DNA of 64,000 bases from Aphanomyces cochlioides (Eukaryota > Oomycota > Saprolegniomycetes > Saprolegniales > Verrucalvaceae). The translations under genes and the position numbers were made by a program. The notes under the pieces are model-generated. The model had not been told where the DNA came from, did not search any database, and saw nothing but the letters and a program-made list of their open reading frames with translations. Position 1 is the stretch's first letter; each line of letters begins with the position of its first letter. The stretch covers positions 589,501-653,500 of the forward strand of contig JAHQRK010000013.1 of assembly GCA_019828595.1 (NCBI GenBank), in the 5' to 3' direction. Below are positions 9,426 to 19,462 of the stretch, in pieces.

Positions 9426-11075
9426 TCATTCTGACATTCGGAGAATGAACCAACAGGCCTTCACAAACGTGGCACGGCTACAAAAAATGGATGATTGACT
9501 TAGATATTGAGCTTCTATTAATCGATGCGTCGCAGACAATGTTGTAGCAGCCAAGATAATGTTGTTTCTTATCATGTTCACTAAATCCAAATCGAAGAAC
9601 GTATCGCGACTGACTCGTAGGAAGCCGTGAAACATGCCATCAAAATACAAAACAGTAGAGCATGACTCATTCGAACACCTGTAGATGGGGGAAACAATGT
9701 TAAAAGACTTAAACATGCCATAAACAGTAGCTGAAGACGACAATGACCAGGAGAGAGTGTTGAATTGAGAGCCACAACTGCAGATATTACTGTAGAGCTG
9801 CATCGGCTCAAATCTGTTCATGTCGTAACTATCTAGAAAAACAAATCCACGGCGATTTCGGATTGTGAGCTGTGCATCATGACTAACAGGAAAGGGGACA
9901 TTTATGGGAAGCCGAGTATTCGTTTCCATTAGAGGTCGCTCCTCTTGGAGCCAAGTCCATTCGTCCTCAAAATTGGTCTCAGTATCGTTTTGCAAGTCGA
10001 GCCAGGATAATTTATGAGCGCACAAGTTCGTATTTGGACACCTTAAACACAGCCAACTATTAACACCACGTTGCTCGAGGAGAGCGCGATCGAAATGATT
10101 GGATCCAGCGGTAACAGACGCATATACACGACTTGTTCCGTCTGGAAAACCTACACAGAATGGTACAGCAGGAGGAATGTCGAGTATAGTAGATGGATCA
10201 TGGCCTCTAGGTGGAGGTGGCATATTTATCAAAAGGATTTTTAAGGCATCTACATGGTAGCAAGTCTCAATCTCGCACTGAGCTTCACAATCATGGGTCG
10301 TGCGATGATTTCCAAGTTTCGGATTCACCATCAATTCCATTGCTAACTTATTTCGGCTGGTGGAACATTCAGAGCAACGGAAGAGTTTGTAGATTTTGTC
10401 AGCAAAATGGATATTAATTGCATTGATATGGGGGCTAGTGTTGTTAAATGTGACGCGATTCATTCTTTCATTGACTGATGGTAGACAAAACAATTTTCCT
10501 GGGAATATAACCAAGAGAGAATCAAACACCAGTATCAAGTTCGCATATCAACTAGCAAATGATAAGCATAGTGAACTTCTGGATTCACTACACAATGATA
10601 TAACTTCGCCAGACTGTTGACTTGGACTAACAAGATCCATGTCATCGTTATCACCAATAAAATCTCTTCCACAAAAATCAACCCCATGACCATCATGACC
10701 TGAATCGAGTTGAATACCAGAGGCATTTGGGCTATAAGAAGAAGAAGAGGACACATCAGACGAGTGCAAATGACCACTTGCATAAGTTGTAGACGGTTGA
10801 TCAGTTAGTTGATCATGTCCAGCCATAGTAACTAAATTATCGCCATGACTATCGTCTGCAACCAAGTTGTTTGTAAGGTTGTGGGCATTACTAGATAATG
10901 TAAACAAAGAACCAATGATGTAGGAGCGTCTTGCCATGGTTTCGAGTCTTCTACGAGTAAATGTGCGATGCGCTTTACAATCACATGAGCAATCTACGCA
11001 CAAGTCTCTGTGGCAACGTGCAAGTTTCCTACTATTGGAGCAGGCCGCACAAAGCAAAACGCGTCGGGGCATCAA
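9426..11075 (-). pseudogene. N-terminal cysteine-rich part of the KDZ-like gene, one in-frame TGA
   Basis: Two ORFs (10548-11075 and 9426-10547) lie in one frame, separated by a single TGA at 10548-10550. The N terminus is cysteine-rich (LLCAACSNSRKLARC, DLCVDCSCDCKAH), followed by a His/Ser/Asp-rich linker. The second half has LCLRCPNTNLCAHKLSW, FVFLDSYDMNRFE and NICSCGSQFNTLSW, cysteine clusters of the type associated with KDZ transposases. Together with the two downstream ORFs this makes a gene of about 3.1 kb. The TGA suggests a decayed copy; an alternative is an intron around it. Confidence 0.45.
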
Positions 11076-11518
11076 ACGTACGAATGGAGTGCAAACACGA
11101 GATCAAGTACATCCAAAAAAATGAAACCGCTCTGCATTCTGTTAACGACAACCAAAAAATCGAGTTTGTGAGAATCGAACTCTCGCAAATCTATACAGTA
11201 GGCATTAGGTTAACTGAGTATATACAGTAGGCATTAGGAAGTTAGTTTATCCTCTACACTGCCAGCTCCGTGGCTTTTTTGTAAAATTTAACTGTAGTAT
11301 CAGCTCCGTGTACATAACTTTATTGTAAAAAAAAAAAAAAAAAATTGACAAAACTTTATTGTTATAAAATATACAAATGGACATAACTTTATTGATATTA
11401 ATATACAAATTTAATATAATCGGGGTGTGTAGTGAAATATGATGTTGCGTATACAAATTTAGCATTACAATTGTCAGTAACATTCGCAAACTCTTACTAT
11501 ATGCATCACCACCCTCAA
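11076..11518. other. AT-rich intergenic with A-run and short tandem repeat
   Basis: Contains an A homopolymer at 11325-11344 and two copies of tatacagtaggcattagg (about 11193 and 11220). No gene was recognised. Confidence 0.5.
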
Positions 11519-11905
11519 GTCGTACACCTGGCACATATCCATCAGCGCTTGCTCGACAGACATCATCCGCAGACCCAGGCTAGCTCCATTGGAAGGTCTT
11601 TGCTAGCGCGCATGACTGTACACCAGACATGAAGCGAATAGCGTTCGCATGACTGTACACCAGGCATAAAGCCATCAGCACTCGCACAATTGGCGCAGTC
11701 CAGAAGATCGTTAGACCCATTCAAAAGGTCCTGTATAGATGCAACGGCGCGTGGTACTGGATAGATGCGTCGGTGCACGAAAGTCGTACACCAGGCATAA
11801 AGCCATCAGCACTCGCACCGTCTAAAAGCTGGCATGACCGTTCCGAAGCTAGATGCCTTGGCGCAAGAATGTCATACACCGCGCACAGAGACATCAGCGA
11901 TTGTA
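11519..11905. repeat. Diverged, irregular tandem repeat cluster
   Basis: The motif g(t/a)cgtacaccaggcataaagc recurs at about 11519, 11614, 11651, 11783 and 11870, in degenerate form in the outer copies. A 33-bp core is identical at 11654-11686 and 11787-11819. Spacing is uneven (37-132 bp), as in an old minisatellite. The remainder up to 12189 shows no gene. Confidence 0.65.
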
Positions 11906-12189
11906 CGGGAGATATCATCCTCAATTCCTGGCTAGATCTGTTCGCAGGTTTTGGCTAGAAGCGTCAGCGCCAACCACTTATATCCCAACCACAAAGATGT
12001 ACTAGTGTCAAGCAAATATCTTGAGGTCCATCGGTATTACTAGTAATTTGTAACCAAATGCAACACGTAGTAAATCTCATCCATTTTCCTTAGAAGTATC
12101 AATTTTCCAAATTATTATCTTCCGTGGTTACAGCCGTACTGTTAAGATTGACGACTTAATCAAAGTATCATTTTTCTTCGTACGATATT

Positions 12190-12352
12190 TTTGGTGCTGG
12201 CGTTGGTGCTGGCGTTGGTGCTGGCGTTGGCGCTGGTGTTGGTGCTGGTGTTGGTGTTGGCGCTGGTGTTGGTGTTGGCGTTGGCGTTGGCGTTGGCGCT
12301 GGTGTTGTAGCTGGTGTTGGTGTTGGCGCTGGTGTTGGCGTTGGCGTCTAAT
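12190..12352 (+). pseudogene. Orphan Gly/Val/Ala repeat tail of the S1-homologue gene
   Basis: About 160 bp of the same ggcgct/ggtgtt hexamers, in frame with the terminal GVstop (ggcgtctaa) as in the gene at 14951-15931. No protease domain precedes it; the frame is closed by a stop shortly upstream. It is therefore a 3' gene fragment created by a segmental duplication that also carried the 3' flank (12348-12823). Confidence 0.75.
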
Positions 12353-12823
12353 CCGATATCGAACTGGTTAACCTCCGAGCAAGAGAGGTATGGATAGTGA
12401 GTTGGTATCGATATATCGACTACAGTAATACATTGAATTCCATTCGATTGGATTGATTGTAGCAATATTCACGACAGATCGTGTCAATGGTGTCGCCTAG
12501 AGAATGTATCTATAAGGTAGGCAGCTGGTCACTCGTTTCAGCAGTCACTTTGTTGTGCGCCTTGGTTTTTTCTTCAGATTCATCTGGTTCGACGCTATAG
12601 GAACTCAGTTCTAGACGGAAAGACAGGTTTGTATGTTGCAAGACGATCGCATCGAGATTCTCAAGCCTTCTCCAAAGCTTTCTTTCAATCGTCCATTTGA
12701 CGGTGATTGACTAATGTGCCGTCGTCCAGGTGAGAAGAATCGACACGTTTAAAACCAAGCCAAGGCAGAGCTAGCCCGAGTGTACAAGAAAGTGTCTTCA
12801 CGCTGGGTCTTCAGCACAATCTT
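12348..12823. repeat. Direct duplication of the 3' flank at 15925-16406
   Basis: From ggcgtctaatccgatatcg to cttcagcacaatcttgaa the sequence is almost identical to 15925-16406. Beyond these points both flanks differ. 12824-13191 holds no recognisable gene. Confidence 0.85.
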
Positions 12824-13191
12824 GAAACGCAGCAATGGATTGAGCGCTGACGAGGCTCATTGGTCTTTGACAAGACAGAACACTTCTCTCCTAAGGGTGA
12901 ACGAGGCTCTCGGCATAGAGACCATATTGTCATGTGTCCTGCTCTCGGCACAGTCTGTCTGCACGGCTGGAACCAGTAACGCGGCCAGTGAGGTGACTTG
13001 TTGGCTTACGGATCACAAAGTGCAAATTTAGTCCACCTGAAACTTCCAGGTTCTCAGCGATCACTCGTTTAGCCCAATGGCTACAAATACACAACGGGCC
13101 TCTCGTTTAAAATTAACTCCTGTCGTGGAGTCTACAGTGGTCAAGACGTTCGACAGGTTGTCGCGGCCACAACAGTAGTCACGACATTCGT

Positions 13192-13600
13192 CTAGTTATT
13201 CGTATTCCCCGAAAAAGGATCAACTGCGTCAGCAGCGCCAGCCAAACTGTTTGGGGCGGTCGTGGTTGGAGCATCCGTGACTGCCGAAGCATCAGCCAAA
13301 ACGTTGTTCGAGGCGATCGTATTCGCGTTGCTTGCTTTCTTAGGCGTACCAGCACGACTCGTCAAGTATGGTTGAATAAAGTCGCGAGCAACATTGAGAC
13401 GGTTGAACACAGCAGGCTTGTTGACTTGTCCACAACCGACGCCCCAGCTCAACGTACCGACCAACGTTTCTTGGCCGTTGGTTTCAATCGTCAATGACCC
13501 ACCAGAGTCTACAGCGCATGAGCCTTTGGTTCACCACCGGCACAGAACATGGTGTTGTCTGTTAGCGCGTCAACCGAAGACGACTTGGTGAAAACTTGGA
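13192..13600 (-). pseudogene. 3' fragment of a trypsin-like protease gene
   Basis: The minus strand encodes DNTMFCAGG, then after a frameshift VDSGGS and [21 protein letters not shown] and ARDFIQPYL, i.e. the C-terminal third of an S1 protease. An Ala/Thr/Asn-rich tail of about 55 residues follows to the stop at 13192. The first two thirds (signal peptide, His and Asp regions) are missing. The upstream DNA at about 13780-13950 resembles the upstream region of the 3607-4965 and 14951-15931 genes. This suggests an internal deletion joined a promoter region to the 3' end. Confidence 0.75.
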
Positions 13601-13634
13601 TCGACGAGAGCTTTCACTACTCCGCCCATGCTGA

Positions 13635-14060
13635 ACTTTTGACGTGGTAGAGCATTCCTGCCGTGGTTGAGGAAAGCGGATGTGTCGTGGTTGAGCTGAT
13701 GCAACCACAGACAGGTTACTTATATTTCCCCTCATGGATTCCTGCTCTCGAAAATGAGCTAAAGTAGAGCATCCCAGTAAGTTAGCTGCGCTTTCATCGA
13801 GGAAGTTGGTGTCATTGAGTGAGTCACGCGTGGGGACATAGTCTTGACGCGAATCATGGGCACAAATGGGTTTGGTCTTGCGAGCAAGCTCCCACTCTTT
13901 TTGGCACCAAAGACATGCGCAACGTATTGCTACCATCCATTCGCACAAGTCGGCGTTGCATTGTAGAGAGTAGGAATCCATGAGGGAGAATAAAACACCT
14001 GTTGTGGCCGCATCAGCTCAACCACGGGAGGAATGCTCTACCACGTCAAAAGATCAGGCA
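13635..14060. repeat. Imperfect inverted repeat around a protease upstream-region remnant
   Basis: ttttgacgtggtagagcatt (from about 13636) recurs inverted near 14034-14053. Both copies continue into cc(t/c)cgtggttgag-type sequence, so the IR arms are about 40-60 bp. The enclosed DNA (about 13780-13950) aligns with the upstream DNA of the tail-bearing S1 genes (caaatgggtttggtctt versus catgggtttagtcct). No gene is present. Confidence 0.55.
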
Positions 14061-14282
14061 TGGTGGACTTGTGAAAGCTCTCCACTATCCACTTTTCACA
14101 ACGTCGTTTTCTGCTGAACAAGGCTAGTAGTAAGAGAGCTGTTTGTTGGCTATCGCTTTGTTCAGATAGTTTATCGTGGTAGAGCCCTTTGGCTACGACA
14201 CAGTGATCCACCCCACGTTGATGAACTCTTTTCTTTCACCAATCGATAGTCTTGCGACAAACGCGGCACTTTTCATTGTTCC

Positions 14283-15712
14283 CGTGGCATTGTACGGTAT
14301 ATTGAATCGTCCAAAGTGACACACGAGCTTATCAGACGTGACTAACGTCTACGACTTGTTTCGTTTTGCGTCATCTGCACGCGCAGACCAACCACCGCTG
14401 CCCAGCCAAGCTTTTTGTCCAGTAATGCATGACGAGCTGGACCCGAGCTGTGTACGAGATTGTGATACATCCCCAAATGTCCGACGTATGGTAAACGTGG
14501 ACGGTAACGTCATCACCACGTTCCTGTTCGCATCAACCTTTGTTTGATTCAGAGGGTGCTTGGTCCAGTTTCCACTGTGGCGTCCATCGGCAACTATGGC
14601 GATCGAGTCGTATCACTATGTTGTGCGTTTTGCGTTTCTATGGCGACAAAGATTCGGAGCTTGTGCTTTCCGCAGGACTAAACCCATGAGCATCCAAGCT
14701 TTGCGCGAAGCCATGTGTAACCGACTCAATGAGCCAGCTTCCTGGGTGAAAGCGCAGCCAACTCACCGACATTCTCTGCTCAGCCCACTCGTGGTTGACC
14801 TGAATTTGATTTTTCCAAAGAAGATAGCTCACCAGCTGCTCGTGACACTCGTGTGAACCTGGGACACAGTTCCCGAGTGCATATCGACGAGCAGCCAACT
14901 CACTAGCGTGCTCTCCTCGGACTCATTTTCGATTTTCCCATCGACCAAACATGAAGATCTTGTACGCCCTGGTCGCTTTCGTTGCCGCCTTCGCCACTGC
15001 CGACACTGCTCATGCTGCCGCCCAAGCTGGCAATGCCAGTGACGCGTACATGGTGAGCCTTCAATCGACCCCCGATGGAGAAACCGAATGCTGCGGCAGC
15101 TTGATCGCCCCGAATGTCGTCTTGACTGCCGCACACTGCTCCATGAGTAAAGGCTATTCCCTCAAGCATGCTGTCATCGGAGGCGAGGTGTTCGTGGTGA
15201 CGGACCAAATTGTCCACCCCAAGTACAACGCCATCACCAACGAGTACAACTTTGCCATCTACAAGTTGGCCCAGAGCTGCCAACAGACGCCCATCAAGGT
15301 CTCCTTCGACCTCGTCGCCTCGAACATTCCCGTGTGTGTGCATACTTGGGCGGACGTCAATTTGCGTGGCGCAGCCAGCGTCCTCCTCGACGTGAACATC
15401 AATACATTTGACAACGCCAAGTGCCAACCGTGGTTGCCTCTCTTGACCACCTATGACTCGTTGCTATGCGCGGGTGGCCAATACGACAAGCAGTTGTGCG
15501 ACCGTGACGCTGGTGGACCTTTGACGATTGATGTGGATGGTCAGGTGTCGTTGGTTGGTCTCGTGAGCGTGGGTCTTCAAGTGGATCTGTCCGTGAAGCT
15601 TGGTGCGTACGCCCGCATTTCTGCTGCCGTTGACTTTATCAAGCCTTACTTGCCCAGCTCGGACGATTGCGGCTGTGAACCGGTGGACGAATCGAAAGAC
15701 GGCAGTTTGATT
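14283..15712. repeat. Right arm of inverted duplication 1 (partner 4206-5596)
   Basis: Matches the reverse complement of the left arm from the upstream flank through the last non-repeat codon of the protease homologue. The encoded 254 residues are identical in both arms, so the duplication is recent or homogenised by gene conversion. Confidence 0.85.
14923..14936 (+). promoter_or_regulatory. Oomycete-type core promoter (Inr+FPR)
   Basis: TCATTTTCGATTTT matches TCATTYYNCAWTTT at 13 of 14 positions. The ATG follows at 14951. Confidence 0.6.
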
Positions 15713-15931
15713 GGCGTTGGCGCTGGTGTTGGCGCTGGCGCTGGTGTTGGTGTTGGCGCTGGTGTTGGTGCTGGCGTTGGCGCTGGTGTTGGTGCTGGTG
15801 TTGGTGTTGGCGCTGGTGTTGGTGTTGGTGCTGGTGTTGGCGTTGGCGTTGGCGTTGGCGCTGGTGTTGGCGCTGGTGTTGGTGTTGGCGCTGGTGTTGG
15901 TGTTGGCGCTGGTGTTGGCGTTGGCGTCTAA
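14951..15931 (+). CDS. Secreted, catalytically dead S1-protease homologue, short-tail copy
   Basis: A 326-residue protein identical to the product of 3607-4965 through residue 254. It has a signal peptide (1-22), a single S1 domain and conserved His62, but Asn100 instead of Asp and Ala187 in RDAGGP instead of Ser. No IVGG activation site is present. The GVGAG tail is 72 residues instead of 198, so the tail has expanded or contracted since duplication while the folded domain has not changed. A secreted binding or decoy protein is the likely role, by analogy with oomycete glucanase-inhibitor proteins; the ligand is not known. Its 3' flank is duplicated at 12348-12823. Confidence 0.85.
   Translation: MKILYALVAFVAAFATADTAHAAAQAGNASDAYMVSLQSTPDGETECCGSLIAPNVVLTAAHCSMSKGYSLKHAVIGGEVFVVTDQIVHPKYNAITNEYNFAIYKLAQSCQQTPIKVSFDLVASNIPVCVHTWADVNLRGAASVLLDVNINTFDNAKCQPWLPLLTTYDSLLCAGGQYDKQLCDRDAGGPLTIDVDGQVSLVGLVSVGLQVDLSVKLGAYARISAAVDFIKPYLPSSDDCGCEPVDESKDGSLIGVGAGVGAGAGVGVGAGVGAGVGAGVGAGVGVGAGVGVGAGVGVGVGVGAGVGAGVGVGAGVGVGAGVGVGV
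15715..15928 (+). repeat. Hexamer minisatellite encoding the short GVGAG tail
   Basis: About 213 bp of ggcgct/ggtgtt variants. It is the same array type as 3610-4203 but about one third the length, with no GFGAG variant. Confidence 0.9.
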
Positions 15932-16406
15932 TCCGATATCGAACTGGTTAACCTCCGAGCAAGAGAGGTATGGATAGTGAGTTGGTATCGATATATCGAC
16001 TACAGTAATACATTGAATTCCATTCGATTGGATTGATTGTAGCAATATTCACGACAGATCGTGTCAATGGTGTCGCCTAGAGAATGTATCTATAAGGTAG
16101 GCAGCTGGTCACTCGTTTCAGCAGTCACTTTGTTGTGCGCCTTGGTTTTTTCTTCAGATTCATCTGGTTCGACGCTATAGGAACTCAGTTCTAGACGGAA
16201 AGACAGGTTTGTATGTTGCAAGACGATCGCATCGAGATTCTCAAGCCTTCTCCAAAGCTTTCTTTCAATCGTCCATTTGTCGGTGATTGACTAATGTGCC
16301 GTCGTCCAGGTGAGAAGAATCGACACGTTTAAAACCAAGCCAAAGCAGAGCTAGCCCGAGTGTACAAGAAAGTGTCTTCACGCTGGGTCTTCAGCACAAT
16401 CTTGAA
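15925..16406. repeat. 3' flank duplicated directly at 12348-12823
   Basis: Near-identical to 12348-12823. An internal 27-bp stretch (gtaatacattgaattccatt and following) appears a third time at 16430-16456. There it is interrupted by Harbinger element A and resumes at 18952. Confidence 0.8.
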
Positions 16407-16860
16407 TTCCATTCGTATTCATGACAGATCGTAATACATTGAATTTCCATTCGATTGGGTGACTGCCAAATATCTCGCAAGTGCCTCTCGCAAACAAATT
16501 TGAGAGTCCGGATAAAGCATATTTTTTTAACCAACGAACTTCCTATGAATGAAAAGAATCGTTGGTTGCCTCCAATATCATCGTAAATTTCCATTTAAAT
16601 ATTCCTGGTATTGGTCAATATTCCGTTCTAGTCAAATTCTATTGGTCAATAATAGTTGGTTCATCGACTTTCATGAGACCATGACCTTGCACAGATTTGA
16701 TGGCGTCACCAATCATCACTGCCATCCTCCTCTCTCGCGCTCGATACGCCGACGCCAAAGGCGCATGATGATGATGCGACTCCGGGCATCACTTCGAGAG
16801 CGCAACGCCATCGAATCGGTAGCACTAAATGATGACCAGACGGAGGCGGCATAGTATACC

Positions 16861-17760
16861 ATGTACCACTCCCGCAACACGCCCTCCTTCCTAACTACAG
16901 TCTCTCTGCCCCCTGACGCTTTTGACGACTTGCTTCGTGTTTTTGACCAGGAATACGTTGTTCGTTCTGGGCCAGGCCGACGGGGACGCCCACCACGCAT
17001 TCAACACAAGCATGCAGTCCTGGCCATGTTACTCCATTACTATACTGCAGCCGTTGAACAGAAGACACTCCAAGAGCTCTTCGGCGTAGCACCCAGTACC
17101 TTTTCCCGCGTTCTCGCCAACGCAGAAGATGCTTTAGACCGCTCACTCCAACGAATGCCTGATGCGGCCGTACAATGGCCTTCGATTGAGACGCAAGAAC
17201 GCTGGGCGCCCTAACCAAGGTGTATTTGGTTTCCTGGAGGGCAAAAATTATCGCGTGCAGTGTCCAAGTAATACAGACCTTCAGAATGCACAGTACAATG
17301 GTTTGTTATTTGTATCCATCTATGCAAATACCTGAATTACTCTAGGATGGCTGCATTCTGTGTTCGTGACTGGGTGTTTGTGTTTTGGTGTTGATGGAAC
17401 GATCATCTGGGCAAGGCACAGCTGTCCAGGGTCATGGAACGATGGCGGATAGCCGTGTTGTTGGTCCTGGAATGAAGCTGGTTTCGGACTCTGCCTTTCC
17501 TGTGTCTGGCCCCTGTGCCGGACGCATCATTACACCCCTGAAGGAAGGTGATCTTGATCGGTATCCTGCGTCAAGCCGAATTGGCCTGCAAGCAATGAGA
17601 GATTGTATTACGTCATTGCGTCAAGCGGCTGAGTGGGGAATGGGGGCAAAAGGCAAAGTATGTTCAGACTTTACAACTATCGTGTCCGTCGAACGGGGCT
17701 AAGCCAAATCAAGAACGTGTTTGGGGCATGGGTCATATTAACTACGGTCAAATTAATCAA
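16861..17760 (+). pseudogene. PIF/Harbinger (DDE_Tnp_4-type) transposase, degraded
   Basis: A 117-codon N-terminal ORF (SLPPDAFDDLLRVF, GRRGRPPRIQHKHAVLAMLL, TLQELFGVAPSTFSRVL) carries the helix-turn-helix-like region. Further on, in shifting frames, come the catalytic blocks: VDGTIIWARHSCPGSWND (first Asp), VSDSAFPV (second Asp) and AAEWGMGA (Glu), then SQIKNVFGAW. Several frameshifts and stops separate the blocks, so it is not functional. Confidence 0.8.
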
Positions 17761-18118
17761 TAAAAATGCATATTAGTTTCTCACATTCTCACGAGTTATA
17801 CTTAAAATTTGTATGTAGTGATCCTACATGCACAAAAAGATTTCAAATTATTTTCATCGAGTTTTCTCGTTTTTGGACTTGATTCGCGACCTTTGAGGAG
17901 TAAGGATTATTTTGACTAGCTAATGAAACGTTTCGTCCAAATTTTTTAGAAAGCCATGTTCTTTTTGCAACTAATATGAATATTTTGACCCAAAACATTT
18001 AAAAATATGCAAATTTGTCATCTCAAAATGAGCTATCCACGAAGTGTTTGTATTATTTAGCCTCTACTGATTTTGCCCCAAGATCTTTCCCACCAACAGA
18101 AGATGCAGTTCCTCGCGT

Positions 18119-18758
18119 CTAGTACTTCTCTTGGCGCTCGATGCGACTCTCTTCGCGTTTTGCGGCACGCTCGTCCATGAGAAGAAACATCATGTCCGAA
18201 GTTGCTTTCGTCTCGGCGTCGGCTGCGTCCTCGATGTATTTGTCGATGGATCGTCGCTTTTTTGCTGTGTACGACATCAGACCCGCCGTGTGATCACGTG
18301 GTCGCTTCAACGTGTCACTCAGAGCTTGCAGCTCCGACCGCTGCAGCCCAGTCCGACCGACATCTTCCGGTGCCTCGATATTGATTTGAGTCGGTGGTGT
18401 TCATGGTCTTACTCTCGCTGTCATCATCATTGTCGGCACCTAGGGCAAGGACAGAGACTGACATGTCGATGTCGCGTTGAATACGTTTTGCTCGGATGAC
18501 TTCATCCGGACATTCAGGATCTCCTGTTGGCTTGGGGTGGTTCTTAAGGAGAAGGACCTTTCGCTTCAAAGCATCCGCGTCGCGGACAGGCAGAAACTTC
18601 GGTGTCGCGAGGCAGTTGTAACTACTTTCCACCTTTTCCCACCCATTTTTACCTGCTGGTAGAACGTCGAGAGTAACCTCCAGAAGGAGGTCTACGGACG
18701 ATGGACACCAAGATCTTCGCCATCGTGGTTGAAATGTGGACTGAGGATTGCCATTCAA
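18119..18758 (-). pseudogene. Myb/SANT-like partner protein of Harbinger A (DUF6818-like)
   Basis: The minus strand encodes VDLLLEVTLDVLPAGKNGWE, SYNCLATPKFLPVRDADALK and KNHPKPTGDPECPDEVIRAK. This is the Myb/SANT-related domain common in oomycete hypothetical proteins. A second ORF in another frame (18119-18310) follows, with a charged C-terminal helix (LLMDERAAKREESRIERQEK). One frameshift near 18310 separates them. Its position opposite a transposase fits the DNA-binding accessory protein of Harbinger elements. Confidence 0.65.
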
Positions 18759-18954
18759 TCCAGTTCCTTTGACTATTTATATATTGAATGTATTCGTTCT
18801 TACGGTGCAGATGCGATTTGATGGCTCGCAAATTCAAAATTTGCGAAGACGATTTTTTGGTCTTCGCAAATTTGAGGAGCACTTTAATTCGAAAAATGTC
18901 TCAGTGAAAACCGGATGAAAATTTGTTTTGTGCGATTTTTGGCAGTCACCCATT

Positions 18955-19462
18955 GGATTGATTGTAGCAAGATGCCAACACGATAAGTCAGTATTCTCCT
19001 GACGAAGTTAATCTCCCAGGACTTCCGCAAGTTGAAAATCAATATCTGAAAAGAGTAAATCCTCGTGAATAACACATCAGTGTCCAGCATGAAAGCACAG
19101 CCAAAGCGAGCACAAGTTGCATGTCTAATGCTACGACACTCTTATAGCCGACTGTAAGCAGCGCCATCCAATCCATTGGCGTCGTGATTACAGCAAGTTC
19201 GATGAAATTCAAATTTCATACTAGTTTTGCAAAAAGTTGCGCAACCACACTATTAGCACTATTTATGTATTTGTCCCCACATTTGGAAGATTCCTGACAA
19301 GAGGATCAAAAGCCCCACTTTTGTCAGAGGTGTCCACTTTTGTCAAAAGTCCCATGACGAACGAGCCAATTGCCTCCGAAAAATATATTGATATTGAATA
19401 AATAAATGTATTCGATAGCGAAGGCAGTGCTTGCTTCGAGACAGATCGCTTACTCTTGCTGA
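18955..19462. other. Intergenic, no gene seen
   Basis: Begins with the interrupted repeat copy (attggattgattgtagcaa). The remainder is AT-rich without an ORF of note and precedes the Crypton ORF. Confidence 0.4.

Larger units (their letters stand above)
16457..18951. mobile_element. PIF/Harbinger element A, 2495 bp, TSD ATT
   Basis: Left end gggtgactgccaaatatc; right end reverse-complemented gggtgactgccaaaaatc. The flanks are att at 16454-16456 and 18952-18954, a 3-bp TSD. The uninterrupted target is visible in the paralogous flanks at about 12441 and 16021 (cattcgattggattgattg). It contains the two genes expected of Harbinger: a DDE transposase on plus (16861-17760) and a Myb-like protein on minus (18119-18758), convergent. 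Both are damaged. Confidence 0.85.

Noticed and set aside
11161..11192. tRNA-like T-arm/B-box (minus strand, gagttcgattctc) with a weak A-box-like segment nearby
   Set aside because: No acceptor stem or cloverleaf can be formed and the T-stem has a mismatch; at most a degenerate tRNA-derived fragment.
11510..11910. CRISPR array
   Set aside because: Repeat spacing is irregular, the copies are degenerate and the DNA is eukaryotic.
13562..13981. 139-codon minus ORF as a gene
   Set aside because: It overlaps DNA homologous to the non-coding upstream regions of other S1 genes, and its similarity to ORFs at 5060-5356 reflects that shared DNA.
16457..18951. 5-bp TSD (attgg) for Harbinger A
   Set aside because: The empty-site copies at 12441 and 16021 fit a 3-bp ATT duplication with longer, better-matching TIRs.
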